A DNA stretch of 64,000 nucleotides from Paeniglutamicibacter antarcticus (GTDB taxonomy: Bacteria; Actinomycetota; Actinomycetes; Actinomycetales; Micrococcaceae), in assembly GCF_900010755.1 (NCBI RefSeq), contig NZ_CZJT01000103.1:310001-374000 (forward strand). Direction: 5' to 3'. The position numbers and the translations under genes were made by a program. Shown here piece by piece: positions 54,704-63,445 of the stretch. Below the pieces are notes generated by a model. The model saw only the letters and a list, made by a program, of their open reading frames with translations. It was not told the origin of the DNA and ran no database searches. Every line of letters starts with the position of its first letter. The first letter of the stretch is position 1.

Positions 54704-55930
54704 TCAGTATGTCGAAAGCGATGGGTCTACATCACTGATCCAGGCAAGCATGCCTCCGGCCAGGTGGCTTACAGCTGCATAGTTTTCAGATTGAAGATAA
54801 CGCAGCACTTCTGCCGAACGACCACCGGACTTGCAGTGGAGAATAACCTGGGTGTCTTTCGGCAACGTGATCTCACCGGAAAGGATCGCCCCGCGAGGGG
54901 CAAGAACTGCACCGGGAATCGAAACGATCTCGTGTTCGCCCGCTTCGCGTACATCAACGAGCAAGAATTCCCGGGCACCGGATTCCCGTTCCTGAAGCAA
55001 CCGGGCAAGTTCAACGGCGCTGACGCTTGGCACGTCTTCGGTGAGCCCGGGTGGTTTCGGGCCGGCACAGAATGCCTCGTAGTTGGGCAGCAATGCTGTG
55101 ATCTTCGGGGCCTCGGGGTCCGGTTCGAGGCGGACCTCGCGCCAGCGCATGTCCAAGGAGTCCAAGACCAGCACCCGGCCCATCAAGGACCGCCCCACCC
55201 CTGTGATGAGCTTGATGGTTTCTGCCACCATGACCGATCCGATTTGGGCGCACAGCACACCGAAGACACCCCCTTCGGAACAGGAAGGCACACTGCCCGC
55301 CGGCGGCGGAACCGGGTAAAGGTCACGGTAGTTCGGGCCGTGCGCATCCCAGAAAACACTGACCTGCCCGTCAAAACGCAAGATTGATCCCCAGACATAC
55401 GGCTTGCCGCACAGCACTGCCGCATCGTTGACAAGATAGCGCGTGGCAAAATTATCGGTGCCGTCCAGGATCACGTCGTACCCGGAGAAAATCTCCAGCA
55501 CGTTTTCTGCATCAAGCCGGTGCGAATAAATATTCACATCGATCAGCGGGTTCAGCTCCTTGATGCGTGCGGCCGCCGATTCTGTCTTGAGTTGCCCGAT
55601 GGCAGCCACCGAATGGACAACCTGGCGCTGCAGGTTCCCCAGGTCCACCACGTCGTCGTCGATGATCCCGATGGTGCCGATGCCCGCGGCCGCCAGGTAG
55701 AGCAACGCGGGTGAACCCAATCCGCCGGCGCCGATGACCAGCACCTTGGCATTTTTCAGCCGCAGCTGCCCCGCCATCCCGATCTCCGGGATGATGATCT
55801 GCCGCGAATAGCGCAGCAGTTCCTCCGGTGTGAGCCCGGGGCCCGGTTCAACCAGCGGCCCGGGGCGCGAATCTGCACGTGGCTGGGTGAATGCACCTGT
55901 TGAAGCACTTGAGTGCTGGCGGGAATCCAT
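54704..55930 (-). CDS. moeZ: Adenylyltransferase/sulfurtransferase MoeZ (ThiF plus rhodanese)
   Basis: 408 residues. The N-terminal E1-like domain has VLVIGAGGLGSPALLYLAAAG and the Arg-finger RQVVHS block; the C-terminal rhodanese domain has the persulfide Cys in VILHCKSGGRSAEVL. It adenylates and thiocarboxylates sulfur-carrier proteins for molybdopterin, thiamine and similar sulfur transfers. The start is ATG 55930 with AAGG. It is divergent from the TetR gene, as in mycobacterial moeB-region synteny. Confidence 0.94.
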   Translation of the reverse strand: MDSRQHSSASTGAFTQPRADSRPGPLVEPGPGLTPEELLRYSRQIIIPEIGMAGQLRLKNAKVLVIGAGGLGSPALLYLAAAGIGTIGIIDDDVVDLGNLQRQVVHSVAAIGQLKTESAAARIKELNPLIDVNIYSHRLDAENVLEIFSGYDVILDGTDNFATRYLVNDAAVLCGKPYVWGSILRFDGQVSVFWDAHGPNYRDLYPVPPPAGSVPSCSEGGVFGVLCAQIGSVMVAETIKLITGVGRSLMGRVLVLDSLDMRWREVRLEPDPEAPKITALLPNYEAFCAGPKPPGLTEDVPSVSAVELARLLQERESGAREFLLVDVREAGEHEIVSIPGAVLAPRGAILSGEITLPKDTQVILHCKSGGRSAEVLRYLQSENYAAVSHLAGGMLAWISDVDPSLSTY

Positions 55931-56049
55931 GAATTTACCTTAGCCCCGAACACGCTGTCCGGCGCGCTACTTGCTCTTCATTACCCGAGAGTAGACTTGC
56001 ACGAAGGACCACCGTGCACCGCGGTGGATTTGACCGCGAAAGAGCCGAA

Positions 56050-56670
56050 GTGACAACTACCCCCAACCGTGGCGTCCGTACCCAGCGCATGCCACGTGAG
56101 GCACGCCGCCGCCAGCTGCTCCAGGCAGCCCACCAGGTATTCGTCGCCCATGGTTTCCACGGCGCATCGATGGACGAGATCGCCGACGTCGCAGAGGTTT
56201 CCAAGCCGGTGCTTTACCAGCATTTCCCCGGCAAGCGGGAGCTCTACATCGCCCTGCTCGATGAGCACATGGACGAATTCAGTACGTTGCTGCAAACCGC
56301 CATGGATTCAACCAGCGACAACAAACTCCGGGTCAGTGCCACCATCCACGCCTATTACGAGTACATTGCCCGCGATTCGCAGGCCTTCAGGCTCATTTTC
56401 GAATCCGATGTCCTGAACGACGAGGTCATCAGCGAACGCATTGAGGCCTTCAACGCGAAGTTTGCCCTAGGTATCGCGGAGATCATTGCCGAGGACACCA
56501 AGCTGCCCCCTGCCCAGGCGCTGCTGATGGGACGGGCCATGGCCGGCATGGCGCAGGTTTCGGCCCGTTACTGGGTGGACCTGAGCGAAGAAGTGAGCAT
56601 GGAGGAAGCCAGTAAATTGGTTTCGCGTTTAGCTTGGCGCGGAATCGGTCGCTTCCCGAAAGAATCCTGA
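56050..56670 (+). CDS. TetR family transcriptional regulator
   Basis: 206 residues from GTG 56050 (GAAAGAG upstream; a GTG at 56014 is also open). The helix-turn-helix is RRQLLQAAHQVFVAHGFHGASMDEIADVAEVSKPVLYQHFPGK in overlapping blocks, very typical. The C-terminal ligand domain has no recognised specificity. The gene stands between moeZ and DUF3107, an arrangement remembered from M. tuberculosis (Rv3208). Targets unknown. Confidence 0.92.
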   Translation: MTTTPNRGVRTQRMPREARRRQLLQAAHQVFVAHGFHGASMDEIADVAEVSKPVLYQHFPGKRELYIALLDEHMDEFSTLLQTAMDSTSDNKLRVSATIHAYYEYIARDSQAFRLIFESDVLNDEVISERIEAFNAKFALGIAEIIAEDTKLPPAQALLMGRAMAGMAQVSARYWVDLSEEVSMEEASKLVSRLAWRGIGRFPKES

Positions 56671-56739
56671 AGTAAGTTCGGATCAGAAGTTTCTCGGTGC
56701 CACTGGGCATCGATGTACGTAAAAACCAGGAAGGCCACC

Positions 56740-56961
56740 ATGGACGTTCGCATTGGAATTCAGAATGTTGCCCGCGAGATCGTAATCGAGTCCGCCGAAA
56801 ACGCGGAAGAGCTGGCAAAGCGCGTCTCCGACGCCCTGAGCGCCGGTGGCGAATTGCGCCTGACCGATTCCAAGGGCCGCCTCATGCTGGTTCCTGTCGC
56901 AGGCATCGCCTACGTTGAAATCGGTGTTGAGGAAGCACGCCGCGTGGGCTTCGCCCACTAG
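56740..56961 (+). CDS. DUF3107 family small protein
   Basis: 73 residues from ATG 56740, with AGGAAGG upstream. Starts MDVRIGIQNVAREIVIES and ends ARRVGFA, matching a short actinobacterial family (Rv3208A-like). No catalytic motif; function unknown. It follows the TetR gene by 69 bp and is probably co-transcribed. Confidence 0.9.
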   Translation: MDVRIGIQNVAREIVIESAENAEELAKRVSDALSAGGELRLTDSKGRLMLVPVAGIAYVEIGVEEARRVGFAH

Positions 56962-56994
56962 TCGGTTCTTCACCAAGACTGGTTTTCAACCCAA

Positions 56995-57036
56995 GGGGGC
57001 GCCGGGACTGCACTGATGTGCAGGCCCGGCGCCCCC
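56995..57036. terminator. Terminator after the DUF3107 gene
   Basis: Perfect 12-bp stem GGGGGCGCCGGG and complement; the loop forms CTGCAC/GTGCAG on top. Confidence 0.88.
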
Positions 57037-57039
57037 TCT

Positions 57040-57075
57040 CGTTAAACCCAGTCGTTAAACCCTGGTCGTTAACCA
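57040..57075. repeat. Three short direct repeats of CGTTAAACCC
   Basis: Copies at 57040, 57053 and 57067 (13-14 bp units, the last degenerate), just beyond the terminator and before the 3' end of the dehydratase-VOC gene. Confidence 0.5.
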
Positions 57076-57125
57076 TCCACTGCGGAAATCCGCTGGAACT
57101 GCCCGGGTGGCCACGGGCCCAGGAT

Positions 57126-57800
57126 CTACATATCCACTGTCAGCCCGGGAACTTCCGGTTCGGCGCACAGGCACATTCGGTTGCCGTCCGGATCCGTGTA
57201 CACCACCCAACGCGGGGCGGAGGAATCATCTCCGGGGCCCGTTGCCGGCTCCATCTTCTCGCGTGCAACAGTGAATTCCGAGCGGGCAACCAACCTGTCA
57301 ATGTGGATGCGGTTCTCGTTCGGGGTATCGGTCTGCTGGAACCAGATCGGAGGGTTGCGCCGCTCCGGATCGACCAGATCCCCCTCACGGACCTTGCGGT
57401 AACCCATGGAAGCCGCCCAGAACCCTTCAAGCGCCGTGGGGTCCTGCGTGTCAATGGCCAGGGTCAGGTCCTGGTGGCGGTGCGGAACCGAGATGGCGCC
57501 GGAGTCCGCCGCGGCAAATTCCAGCAGCGTCGCGAGGTCAATGTCGCGTTCGGTTATTTCCCCACCCATGTCATGGGAGGTGGTCCTCAGGAAGATGGTG
57601 TTCCAACGCCAGTCAACATCCGGGTGGTGGCCCTGGCGCTCGGCGGCCTCGGCGACAATCGCCAAGAAGTCAACGGCTTCCCGTGAGGTGGCGAATGACC
57701 AGGCGCAGACCAGCGCGCCCTGGCGTTCACGCCATGATGGCAGGGCCTTCAACGCCCTGGAAATCTCGTAGGCGTCCATGATGCGTTTGTTCGAATCCAT
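57126..57800 (-). CDS. Pterin-4a-carbinolamine dehydratase fused to a VOC/glyoxalase-like domain
   Basis: 224 residues from ATG 57800, with AAGGAA upstream. Residues 1-98 match pterin-4a-carbinolamine dehydratase: ERQGHHPDVDWRWNTI carries the E-x3-H-H-P motif and ITERDIDLA the later Asp. Residues about 105-224 form a VOC domain (HQDLTLAIDTQDPTALEGFW and YTDPDGNRMCLC). A pterin enzyme joined to a small-molecule-binding VOC fold suggests use of the dehydratase in a different reaction or as a sensor. No pterin-dependent hydroxylase is adjacent. Confidence 0.88.
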   Translation of the reverse strand: MDSNKRIMDAYEISRALKALPSWRERQGALVCAWSFATSREAVDFLAIVAEAAERQGHHPDVDWRWNTIFLRTTSHDMGGEITERDIDLATLLEFAAADSGAISVPHRHQDLTLAIDTQDPTALEGFWAASMGYRKVREGDLVDPERRNPPIWFQQTDTPNENRIHIDRLVARSEFTVAREKMEPATGPGDDSSAPRWVVYTDPDGNRMCLCAEPEVPGLTVDM

Positions 57801-57850
57801 CGTCGTTCCTTCATATAGCGCGGGGCGGTGCGGTGTTGCGAGGGCAGTAA

Positions 57851-58555
57851 TCAGGCGGTCATGCCGAGTTTGCTCATGCGGCGGGAATGGTTCTCGACGA
57901 GCTTGGCAAAAAGCCCCGTCATCGTCTGGCCGCGGCGATCCGGCGAGCGCCCCTCAATGGGTTCCTGTTCCGGGTCCTGGGCGAGCGCACCCCAGTAGTC
58001 GTACTGCTCGCCGATTTCGCGGGCCTGGGTCAGTGCCTCGCCCAGCAGGCGACGCCCCCACAGGGCCAGCCGGGAGGCGCGGTCGGGGCGGTCGGCGATG
58101 GCAAGTTGCAGGCGGTCGCGCAACCATTCGGTATTGGCTTCGGAGGTTTTCACGCTGCGCACCACATCGCGGGACTCGTCGGTGAGTTCCGAGGCAATGT
58201 GTGTGTAGAAGTCTGCAGCCACCCCGTCGATCACGTAGGCCTTGGCCAGCGACTCGTACCAGTCCCCCGGCTTGGTGCGCTTGTGCATTTCGTCGATCGA
58301 GGCAACGAATGGTTCGATGACTTCCTGCGCGTCCATGCCGCGTGAGGCGATGATTTCCCGGATGAGCTCGTAGTGCCCGAACTCGGTGACTGCCAAGCGG
58401 GCCAGCGTTTCCCGGTCCACCAGGGTTGGCGAGAGCCTGGCATCGGAGGACAGGTGCTCGAACGCCGTGAGTTCCTGGTAGGCGATCAGGCCCAACAGCG
58501 CCATTTCGTCCTCTGCTGCATTGCGCTTGGCGGGAATCGTTGAAGGATTGCTCAT
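57851..58555 (-). CDS. Ferritin-like-fold protein (Rv3210c-type)
   Basis: 234 residues, all helical. Ferritin-like features include ALLGLIAYQELTAFEHLSSDA and LAVTEFGHYELIREII with Glu/His pairs that could bind a diiron centre. The C-terminus (LVENHSRRMSKLGMTA) is basic. The family sits beside the DEAD-box gene in mycobacteria, from memory. Function is unproven. Confidence 0.85.
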   Translation of the reverse strand: MSNPSTIPAKRNAAEDEMALLGLIAYQELTAFEHLSSDARLSPTLVDRETLARLAVTEFGHYELIREIIASRGMDAQEVIEPFVASIDEMHKRTKPGDWYESLAKAYVIDGVAADFYTHIASELTDESRDVVRSVKTSEANTEWLRDRLQLAIADRPDRASRLALWGRRLLGEALTQAREIGEQYDYWGALAQDPEQEPIEGRSPDRRGQTMTGLFAKLVENHSRRMSKLGMTA

Positions 58556-58630
58556 GGGTTCAGCCTACTCGCGGCGGCAAACACGCGACAGTTGCCCGAT
58601 TCCGTGCACGGGTGTGGTTATGCTGTCGTT

Positions 58631-60103
58631 GTGAGCCATAACACCCCCGGATTGACGCCCCATGCACAGACCACCGACCTGGCCCAGGCCCTGCGTGCGC
58701 TTGAAACTGAATTTGAGCTGCGCACCACGTTCCCTCCGGAGGTGCTGGCGGAAGCGCAACAGGCCATTAGCGGCTTCGAGTTTCCGCCCATCGACAGGCG
58801 CGGGATCGAGTTTGTGACCATCGACCCTGCCGAATCGACCGACCTTGACCAGGCGGTGCACATCTCCCGGGTGGGCGATGGGTACCTGGTCCACTACGCG
58901 ATTGCCGATGTGCCCGGGTTTGTGGAACTCGGCGGATCGCTGGACGGTGAGACGCGGCTGCGCGGTCAAACCGTGTACCTGCCGCACCGCAGGATTTCCC
59001 TGCATCCCGAGGCGATATCCGAGGACGCCGGATCACTGTTGCCTGGCAAGGACCGCAGCGCCTACCTGTGGTCCTTCACCCTCGATGCGCGCGGTGAGGT
59101 CACCGAGACGGTCCTTGAACGCGCGATAGTCAGCAGCCGGGCCAAGCTCAGCTACGTGGGAGTGCAGGAACAGCTTGATGCCGGCAACGCCACGGAGGTG
59201 TTGCAGCTATTGCGGGAGGTGGGTCTCAAACGCATCGAGTTGGAGCGCGAGCGAGGAGGCGCAAGCCTGCGCATTCCGGCCCAGGAGGTCGAGTGCCTCG
59301 ACGGCATCTACCAGCTGCAGGCCAACGCCGCGTTGCCCGTTGAGGACTGGAACGCCCAGGTTTCCTTGATGACCGGGATGGAAGCAGCGCGGTTGATGAT
59401 CGGTGCGCGCGTTGGCATCCTGCGCACCATGCCCGCCCCGCAGCCCAAGGACCTGGGGATTTTCAGGCTGCAGGCTGCGACCCTGGGTGCCATCTGGGAT
59501 GAGAACCAACCCTATGGGGAGTTCCTGCGTTCCCTGGATCTCACCGATCCGGGGCAGCTGGCCCTCATGCACCAGGCAGCAAGCCTGTTCCGGGGCGCCA
59601 CCTATACGGTCTTCGACGGGGAGGTTCCAGGGGATTTGGGGCAGGCCGCCATCGGAGCCCCCTACGCCCACACCACAGCACCGTTGCGGCGCCTGGTTGA
59701 CAGGTTTGTGTTGATTGTTTGTTCCTATGCGGTGCGCGGCCTTGAGGTCCCGGAGGCGGTACGCGAGGCCTTGCCCTTGCTTCCCAAGCTCATGGGAGCA
59801 TCCAACCAATTGGTGAACAAGGTTGAACGTGCGGCGATCGACACCGTGGAGGCAGCAACACTGGCACATCGTGTGGGTGAGAAGTTTGCCGCCGTGACGT
59901 TGACGGGGACGCTTCCGGCCTCCGGAAGTCCAGCCGGATCGAACGGGTCAAACGGGCGCAAGTCCCGGGGCACCCTTCAGCTGGTGTCCCCGGCTGTCAC
60001 CGCCACTTTTGAGGGCCATGCGGCAGCCGGGCAAAACGTTGAAGTCGAACTCGTCACCGCGGACCTGCTCACCCGGGCGGTGCTCTTCAGGATCGTCGAA
60101 TAG
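58631..60103 (+). CDS. RNB-domain ribonuclease (RNase II/R family)
   Basis: 490 residues from GTG 58631. The RNB active site is IDPAESTDLDQAVHI with three Asp plus YAIADVPGFV; other blocks are LPHRRISLHPEAIS and PYAHTTAPLRRLVDRF. It degrades RNA 3' to 5'. Compared with RNase R it lacks clear cold-shock and S1 domains at the ends, so it is a short actinobacterial form. A TATGCT box seven bases before the GTG and no Shine-Dalgarno suggest a leaderless message. Confidence 0.92.
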   Translation: MSHNTPGLTPHAQTTDLAQALRALETEFELRTTFPPEVLAEAQQAISGFEFPPIDRRGIEFVTIDPAESTDLDQAVHISRVGDGYLVHYAIADVPGFVELGGSLDGETRLRGQTVYLPHRRISLHPEAISEDAGSLLPGKDRSAYLWSFTLDARGEVTETVLERAIVSSRAKLSYVGVQEQLDAGNATEVLQLLREVGLKRIELERERGGASLRIPAQEVECLDGIYQLQANAALPVEDWNAQVSLMTGMEAARLMIGARVGILRTMPAPQPKDLGIFRLQAATLGAIWDENQPYGEFLRSLDLTDPGQLALMHQAASLFRGATYTVFDGEVPGDLGQAAIGAPYAHTTAPLRRLVDRFVLIVCSYAVRGLEVPEAVREALPLLPKLMGASNQLVNKVERAAIDTVEAATLAHRVGEKFAAVTLTGTLPASGSPAGSNGSNGRKSRGTLQLVSPAVTATFEGHAAAGQNVEVELVTADLLTRAVLFRIVE

Positions 60104-60548
60104 GCACATCGAAGAGATCCGTTCAGGGTCTTCCATGCCATCCTGACGCACGGGTTCGCTCCCCCGGCGCACAGGTGGCTCCGGGGCCGCCATCGGGCGG
60201 TTCCTCCAATAGCGTGCCGCTACGGGTGTCCACCGGGTGCTCAATGATCCGGCGCACTGCCCGGCGGGTGTGCCGAGTCGCTAAATGCACTGATTGGAAG
60301 AACCGCGCGATATGCTTGAACGGTATACAAGGATGCCCGGTCGCGTATCTTGAAGAAGTTTTTTTGCGGGATTACCCAGCGACTCCCGCCCCCCTGCTGC
60401 CGCACTGATGTGGCCGCGATGCACAGCCTGCGATCGGCTCCGCTGGAATCACCGCCATGTGGTGGACTCCGACTCCCTGATATTTCTCACGTTTCCAGGG
60501 GTCGTCGAGCACCCCAAGCACGGTGACTAAACGAATGAGAACCCTGTT
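60104..60548 (+). promoter_or_regulatory. Long leader region of the DEAD-box gene
   Basis: 445 bp without a supported gene. A TATACA box at 60324-60329 would give a leader of about 210 nt. The leader contains a T7 run at about 60359-60365 and GC-rich hairpins (GCGGGA/TCCCGC). A five-codon mini-ORF (60535-60552, MRTLF) has a TGA stop that overlaps the TTG start of the helicase in TTGA. 60104-60300 shows only weak hairpins. Confidence 0.45.
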
Positions 60549-62222
60549 TTGAACACTGAACACCTGCTCACCGCCGATTCGGCGTCAGAAGCCGTGGACA
60601 TCGAAGAATCGCTGTCCACCGACGAAGCACCCCACGAGCTGCCCGAACAGTCCTTCGCCGACTTCGGGGTCCGCTCCGACATCGTCGAGTCACTCGCCGC
60701 GGCCGGCATCACCCACCCGTTCCCGATCCAGGCCATGACCCTCCCGGTCGCCCTGGGCGGCCACGACATCATCGGCCAGGCCAAGACCGGTACCGGCAAG
60801 ACCTTCGGCTTCGGCATCCCGGCGCTGCAGCGCGTCATCGGCCCGGAGGACGAGGGTTATGACAAGCTTCCGGTCCCCGGCGCCCCGCAGGCACTGATTG
60901 TTGCCCCGACCCGCGAGCTCGCGGTCCAGGTAGCAGCCGACATGGAGAAGGCTTCCAAGTTCCGCAACGCCCGCATCGCCACCATTTACGGCGGCCGTGC
61001 CTACGAACCGCAGATCGAACAGCTGACCTCCGGCGTCGAAATCGTTGTGGGCACCCCCGGGCGCCTGATCGATTTGTACAAGCAGAAGCACCTGAACCTG
61101 AAGAACGTGCGCATCGTGATCCTCGATGAGGCCGACGAAATGCTCGACCTCGGCTTCCTTCCGGACGTTGAGACGCTGCTGGCAGCCACCCCCGCGGTGC
61201 GCCAGACCATGCTCTTCTCCGCCACCATGCCCGGCGCCGTCATTGCGATGGCCCGCCGCTACATGACCAAGCCGACGCACATCCGCGCCGCGGACCACGA
61301 CGATGATTCCATCACCAAGAAGGACATCCGCCAGGTCATCTACCGCGCCCACCAGCTGGACAAGGACGAGGTTGTTGCCCGCATCCTGCAGGCCGAGGGC
61401 CGCGGACGGACCATCATCTTCACCAAGACCAAGCGTTCGGCAGCGAAGCTGACCGACGAACTGATCGACCGCGGCTTCGCAGCCGGCGCCATGCACGGCG
61501 ATTTGGGCCAGGGTGCCCGCGAGCAGGCGCTGCGTGCCTTCCGCAACAACAAGGTCGATATTTTGGTAGCCACCGACGTCGCGGCCCGCGGCATCGACGT
61601 GGACGATGTCACCCACGTGATCAACCTGCAGTGCCCGGAGGACGAGAAGACCTACCTTCACCGTGTCGGCCGCACCGGCCGTGCAGGCAACAAGGGCACC
61701 GCGGTGACCTTTGTTGACTGGGAAGACGTTCCGCGCTGGGGATTGATCAACAAGGCCTTGGGCCTTGATGTGACCGACCCGGTGGAAACGTACTCCTCCT
61801 CACCTCACCTGTTCGCTGACCTGCACATCCCCGCCGGCACCAAGGGCCGCTTGCCACGCAGCGCGCGCAAGCTTGAAGGCCTGGCCGGCGAGAAGCTGGA
61901 AGACCTCGGCGAGACCGGCAAGAAGAACAGCGCCCGCGCACCGCGCACCGGCGGTTCCGACCGCGGCGGACGCGGCGGGGAACGCTCGGATCGCGGCGGA
62001 GATCGCGGCGGACGCCACGGCCACTCCCACGGCCGTTCGGATCGCCCGGCTCGCGAGGGCGAACGCCACCACGAAACCAAGACCCCGGACGCCGGCTCCG
62101 AGGCCAAGGCGCCGGCAGCAGACGGTGCGGAGCGCACCGAGCGTCCGGCACGCGAACGCAACAACCGCAACCGTACGCGCCGCCGCAACGGCGAAGTAGT
62201 GACCAAGACCGACTCCGAGTAA
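60549..62222 (+). CDS. DEAD-box ATP-dependent RNA helicase with Arg/Gly-rich tail
   Basis: 557 residues from TTG 60549. Q motif (FADFGVRSDIVESL, then PFPIQ), Walker A AKTGTGKT, DEAD (VILDEADEMLDLGF), SAT and the HRVGRTGRAG motif are complete, as in the DeaD/CsdA/RhlE group. After about residue 445 comes an RGG-like tail (SDRGGRGGERSDRGGD) typical of RNA-binding extensions. Such helicases remodel ribosomes and degradosomes, often under cold stress. The long leader and overlapping mini-ORF suggest leader-based control. Confidence 0.95.
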   Translation: MNTEHLLTADSASEAVDIEESLSTDEAPHELPEQSFADFGVRSDIVESLAAAGITHPFPIQAMTLPVALGGHDIIGQAKTGTGKTFGFGIPALQRVIGPEDEGYDKLPVPGAPQALIVAPTRELAVQVAADMEKASKFRNARIATIYGGRAYEPQIEQLTSGVEIVVGTPGRLIDLYKQKHLNLKNVRIVILDEADEMLDLGFLPDVETLLAATPAVRQTMLFSATMPGAVIAMARRYMTKPTHIRAADHDDDSITKKDIRQVIYRAHQLDKDEVVARILQAEGRGRTIIFTKTKRSAAKLTDELIDRGFAAGAMHGDLGQGAREQALRAFRNNKVDILVATDVAARGIDVDDVTHVINLQCPEDEKTYLHRVGRTGRAGNKGTAVTFVDWEDVPRWGLINKALGLDVTDPVETYSSSPHLFADLHIPAGTKGRLPRSARKLEGLAGEKLEDLGETGKKNSARAPRTGGSDRGGRGGERSDRGGDRGGRHGHSHGRSDRPAREGERHHETKTPDAGSEAKAPAADGAERTERPARERNNRNRTRRRNGEVVTKTDSE

Positions 62223-62226
62223 ATCG

Positions 62227-63168
62227 TTGACAAGTCTTGATACCCCCGGCGGGCCAGGCGTGGAAACCGACAAGGTTTCCGGCGGGCCCGCCGGTCTCCC
62301 CGCAGTGCAGGCGTGGGATCCTCAGGGGCCCAACCTGATCGTCCACGCTGAGAATGCAACGTTCCTGCCAACGCTTCCCGACGAGTCGTTCACGCTGATT
62401 TACGTCGACCCCCCGTTCAACACCGGGCGCACGCAAAAGCGCCAAGTGATCACGGCGGTTCGCGCCGCCGAGGGCGAGGGCGACCGCGTCGGGTTCCAGG
62501 GCCGCAGCTATTCGACGCTGCGCGGGGACCTGCACAGCTACGACGACGCGTTCGATGACTACTGGTCTTTCCTGGAACCGCGACTGCGCGAGGCCTGGCG
62601 GCTGTTGGCCGACGATGGCACCTTGTATGTGCATCTTGATTACCGCGAGGTCCACTACGCAAAGGTCATGCTGGATTCGATCTTCGGCCGCGAGTCATTC
62701 CTGAACGAGATCATCTGGGCCTACGACTACGGGGCACGGGCCAAGTCCCGTTGGCCGGCCAAGCACGACAACATCCTTGTCTATGTAAAGAACCCGAAGA
62801 CCTACCACTTCGATTCTGCCGAGGTCGACCGCGAGCCGTACATGGCCCCGGGTCTTGTCACGCCCGAGAAGCGTGAGCGTGGCAAGCTGCCCACCGATGT
62901 TTGGTGGCACACCATCGTTTCGCCCACCGGCAAGGAGAAAACCGGCTACCCGACGCAGAAGCCCGAGGGCATCCTGCGCCGCATTGTCAACGCAAGTTCC
63001 CGGGAAGGCGACTGGGTGCTGGACTTCTTCGCTGGCTCCGGCACCACCGGGGCCGTGTCCTCGGCCCTGGGCCGGCGCTTTGTGTGTGTGGATGAGAATC
63101 CGCAATCCATCGCGGTGATGAGCGCGCGCATCCCTGGTGCCAGCCTGCTCGAAACTCTGGACAGCTAA
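62227..63168 (+). CDS. Orphan beta-class DNA (adenine or cytosine-N4) methyltransferase
   Basis: 313 residues from TTG 62227, four bases after the helicase stop. Motif IV is LIYVDPPFNTG and the SAM-binding motif VLDFFAGSGTTGAVSSALG comes later, the beta-class order; TGYPTQKPEGILRRI is the motif X region. No restriction endonuclease or specificity gene is visible, so it may be a regulatory or solitary methylase. Target sequence unknown. The tight coupling to a DEAD-box helicase makes co-expression likely. Confidence 0.92.
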   Translation: MTSLDTPGGPGVETDKVSGGPAGLPAVQAWDPQGPNLIVHAENATFLPTLPDESFTLIYVDPPFNTGRTQKRQVITAVRAAEGEGDRVGFQGRSYSTLRGDLHSYDDAFDDYWSFLEPRLREAWRLLADDGTLYVHLDYREVHYAKVMLDSIFGRESFLNEIIWAYDYGARAKSRWPAKHDNILVYVKNPKTYHFDSAEVDREPYMAPGLVTPEKRERGKLPTDVWWHTIVSPTGKEKTGYPTQKPEGILRRIVNASSREGDWVLDFFAGSGTTGAVSSALGRRFVCVDENPQSIAVMSARIPGASLLETLDS

Positions 63169-63222
63169 GCGGTTAGCTGCTCGGCCGGGACCAGCAGGAC
63201 CGCAAGACCCGGACATGGCGGC

Positions 63223-63260
63223 GGGGCGTGGCATGCAGTTCACACTGCATGCCACGCCCC
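63223..63260. terminator. Bidirectional terminator after the methyltransferase gene
   Basis: Perfect 17-bp stem GGGGCGTGGCATGCAGT and complement with loop TCAC, between convergent genes. Confidence 0.9.
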
Positions 63261-63301
63261 CGCTGTTTAATGTGCACGGCATGGCGCGCCGTGCCTCGGC
63301 A

Positions 63302-63433
63302 CTAGATCATGCCGCGGCCCTCGCTGCGGGCCTGACGCCATTCCTTCCAGAACGCGCGGACGATGACCACCAGGGTTCCGCCCACGATGACCGGCCAAAT
63401 CAACACATACACCGTCAACCAAAAAATACTCAT
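63302..63433 (-). CDS. 43-residue single-helix membrane protein next to the symporter
   Basis: ATG 63433 with AGGAAGGGAA ten bases upstream; the stop codon is at 63302-63304. The protein begins MSIFWLTVYVLIWPVIVGGT, one membrane helix of about 25 residues, then a basic tail with WKEWRQARSEG. It starts 12 bases after the sodium:solute symporter stop, so it is co-transcribed and probably translationally coupled. Small accessory subunits are known for some sodium symporters; this is offered as an analogue, not an identity. Confidence 0.75.
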   Translation of the reverse strand: MSIFWLTVYVLIWPVIVGGTLVVIVRAFWKEWRQARSEGRGMI

Positions 63434-63445
63434 GCCGTTCCCTTC

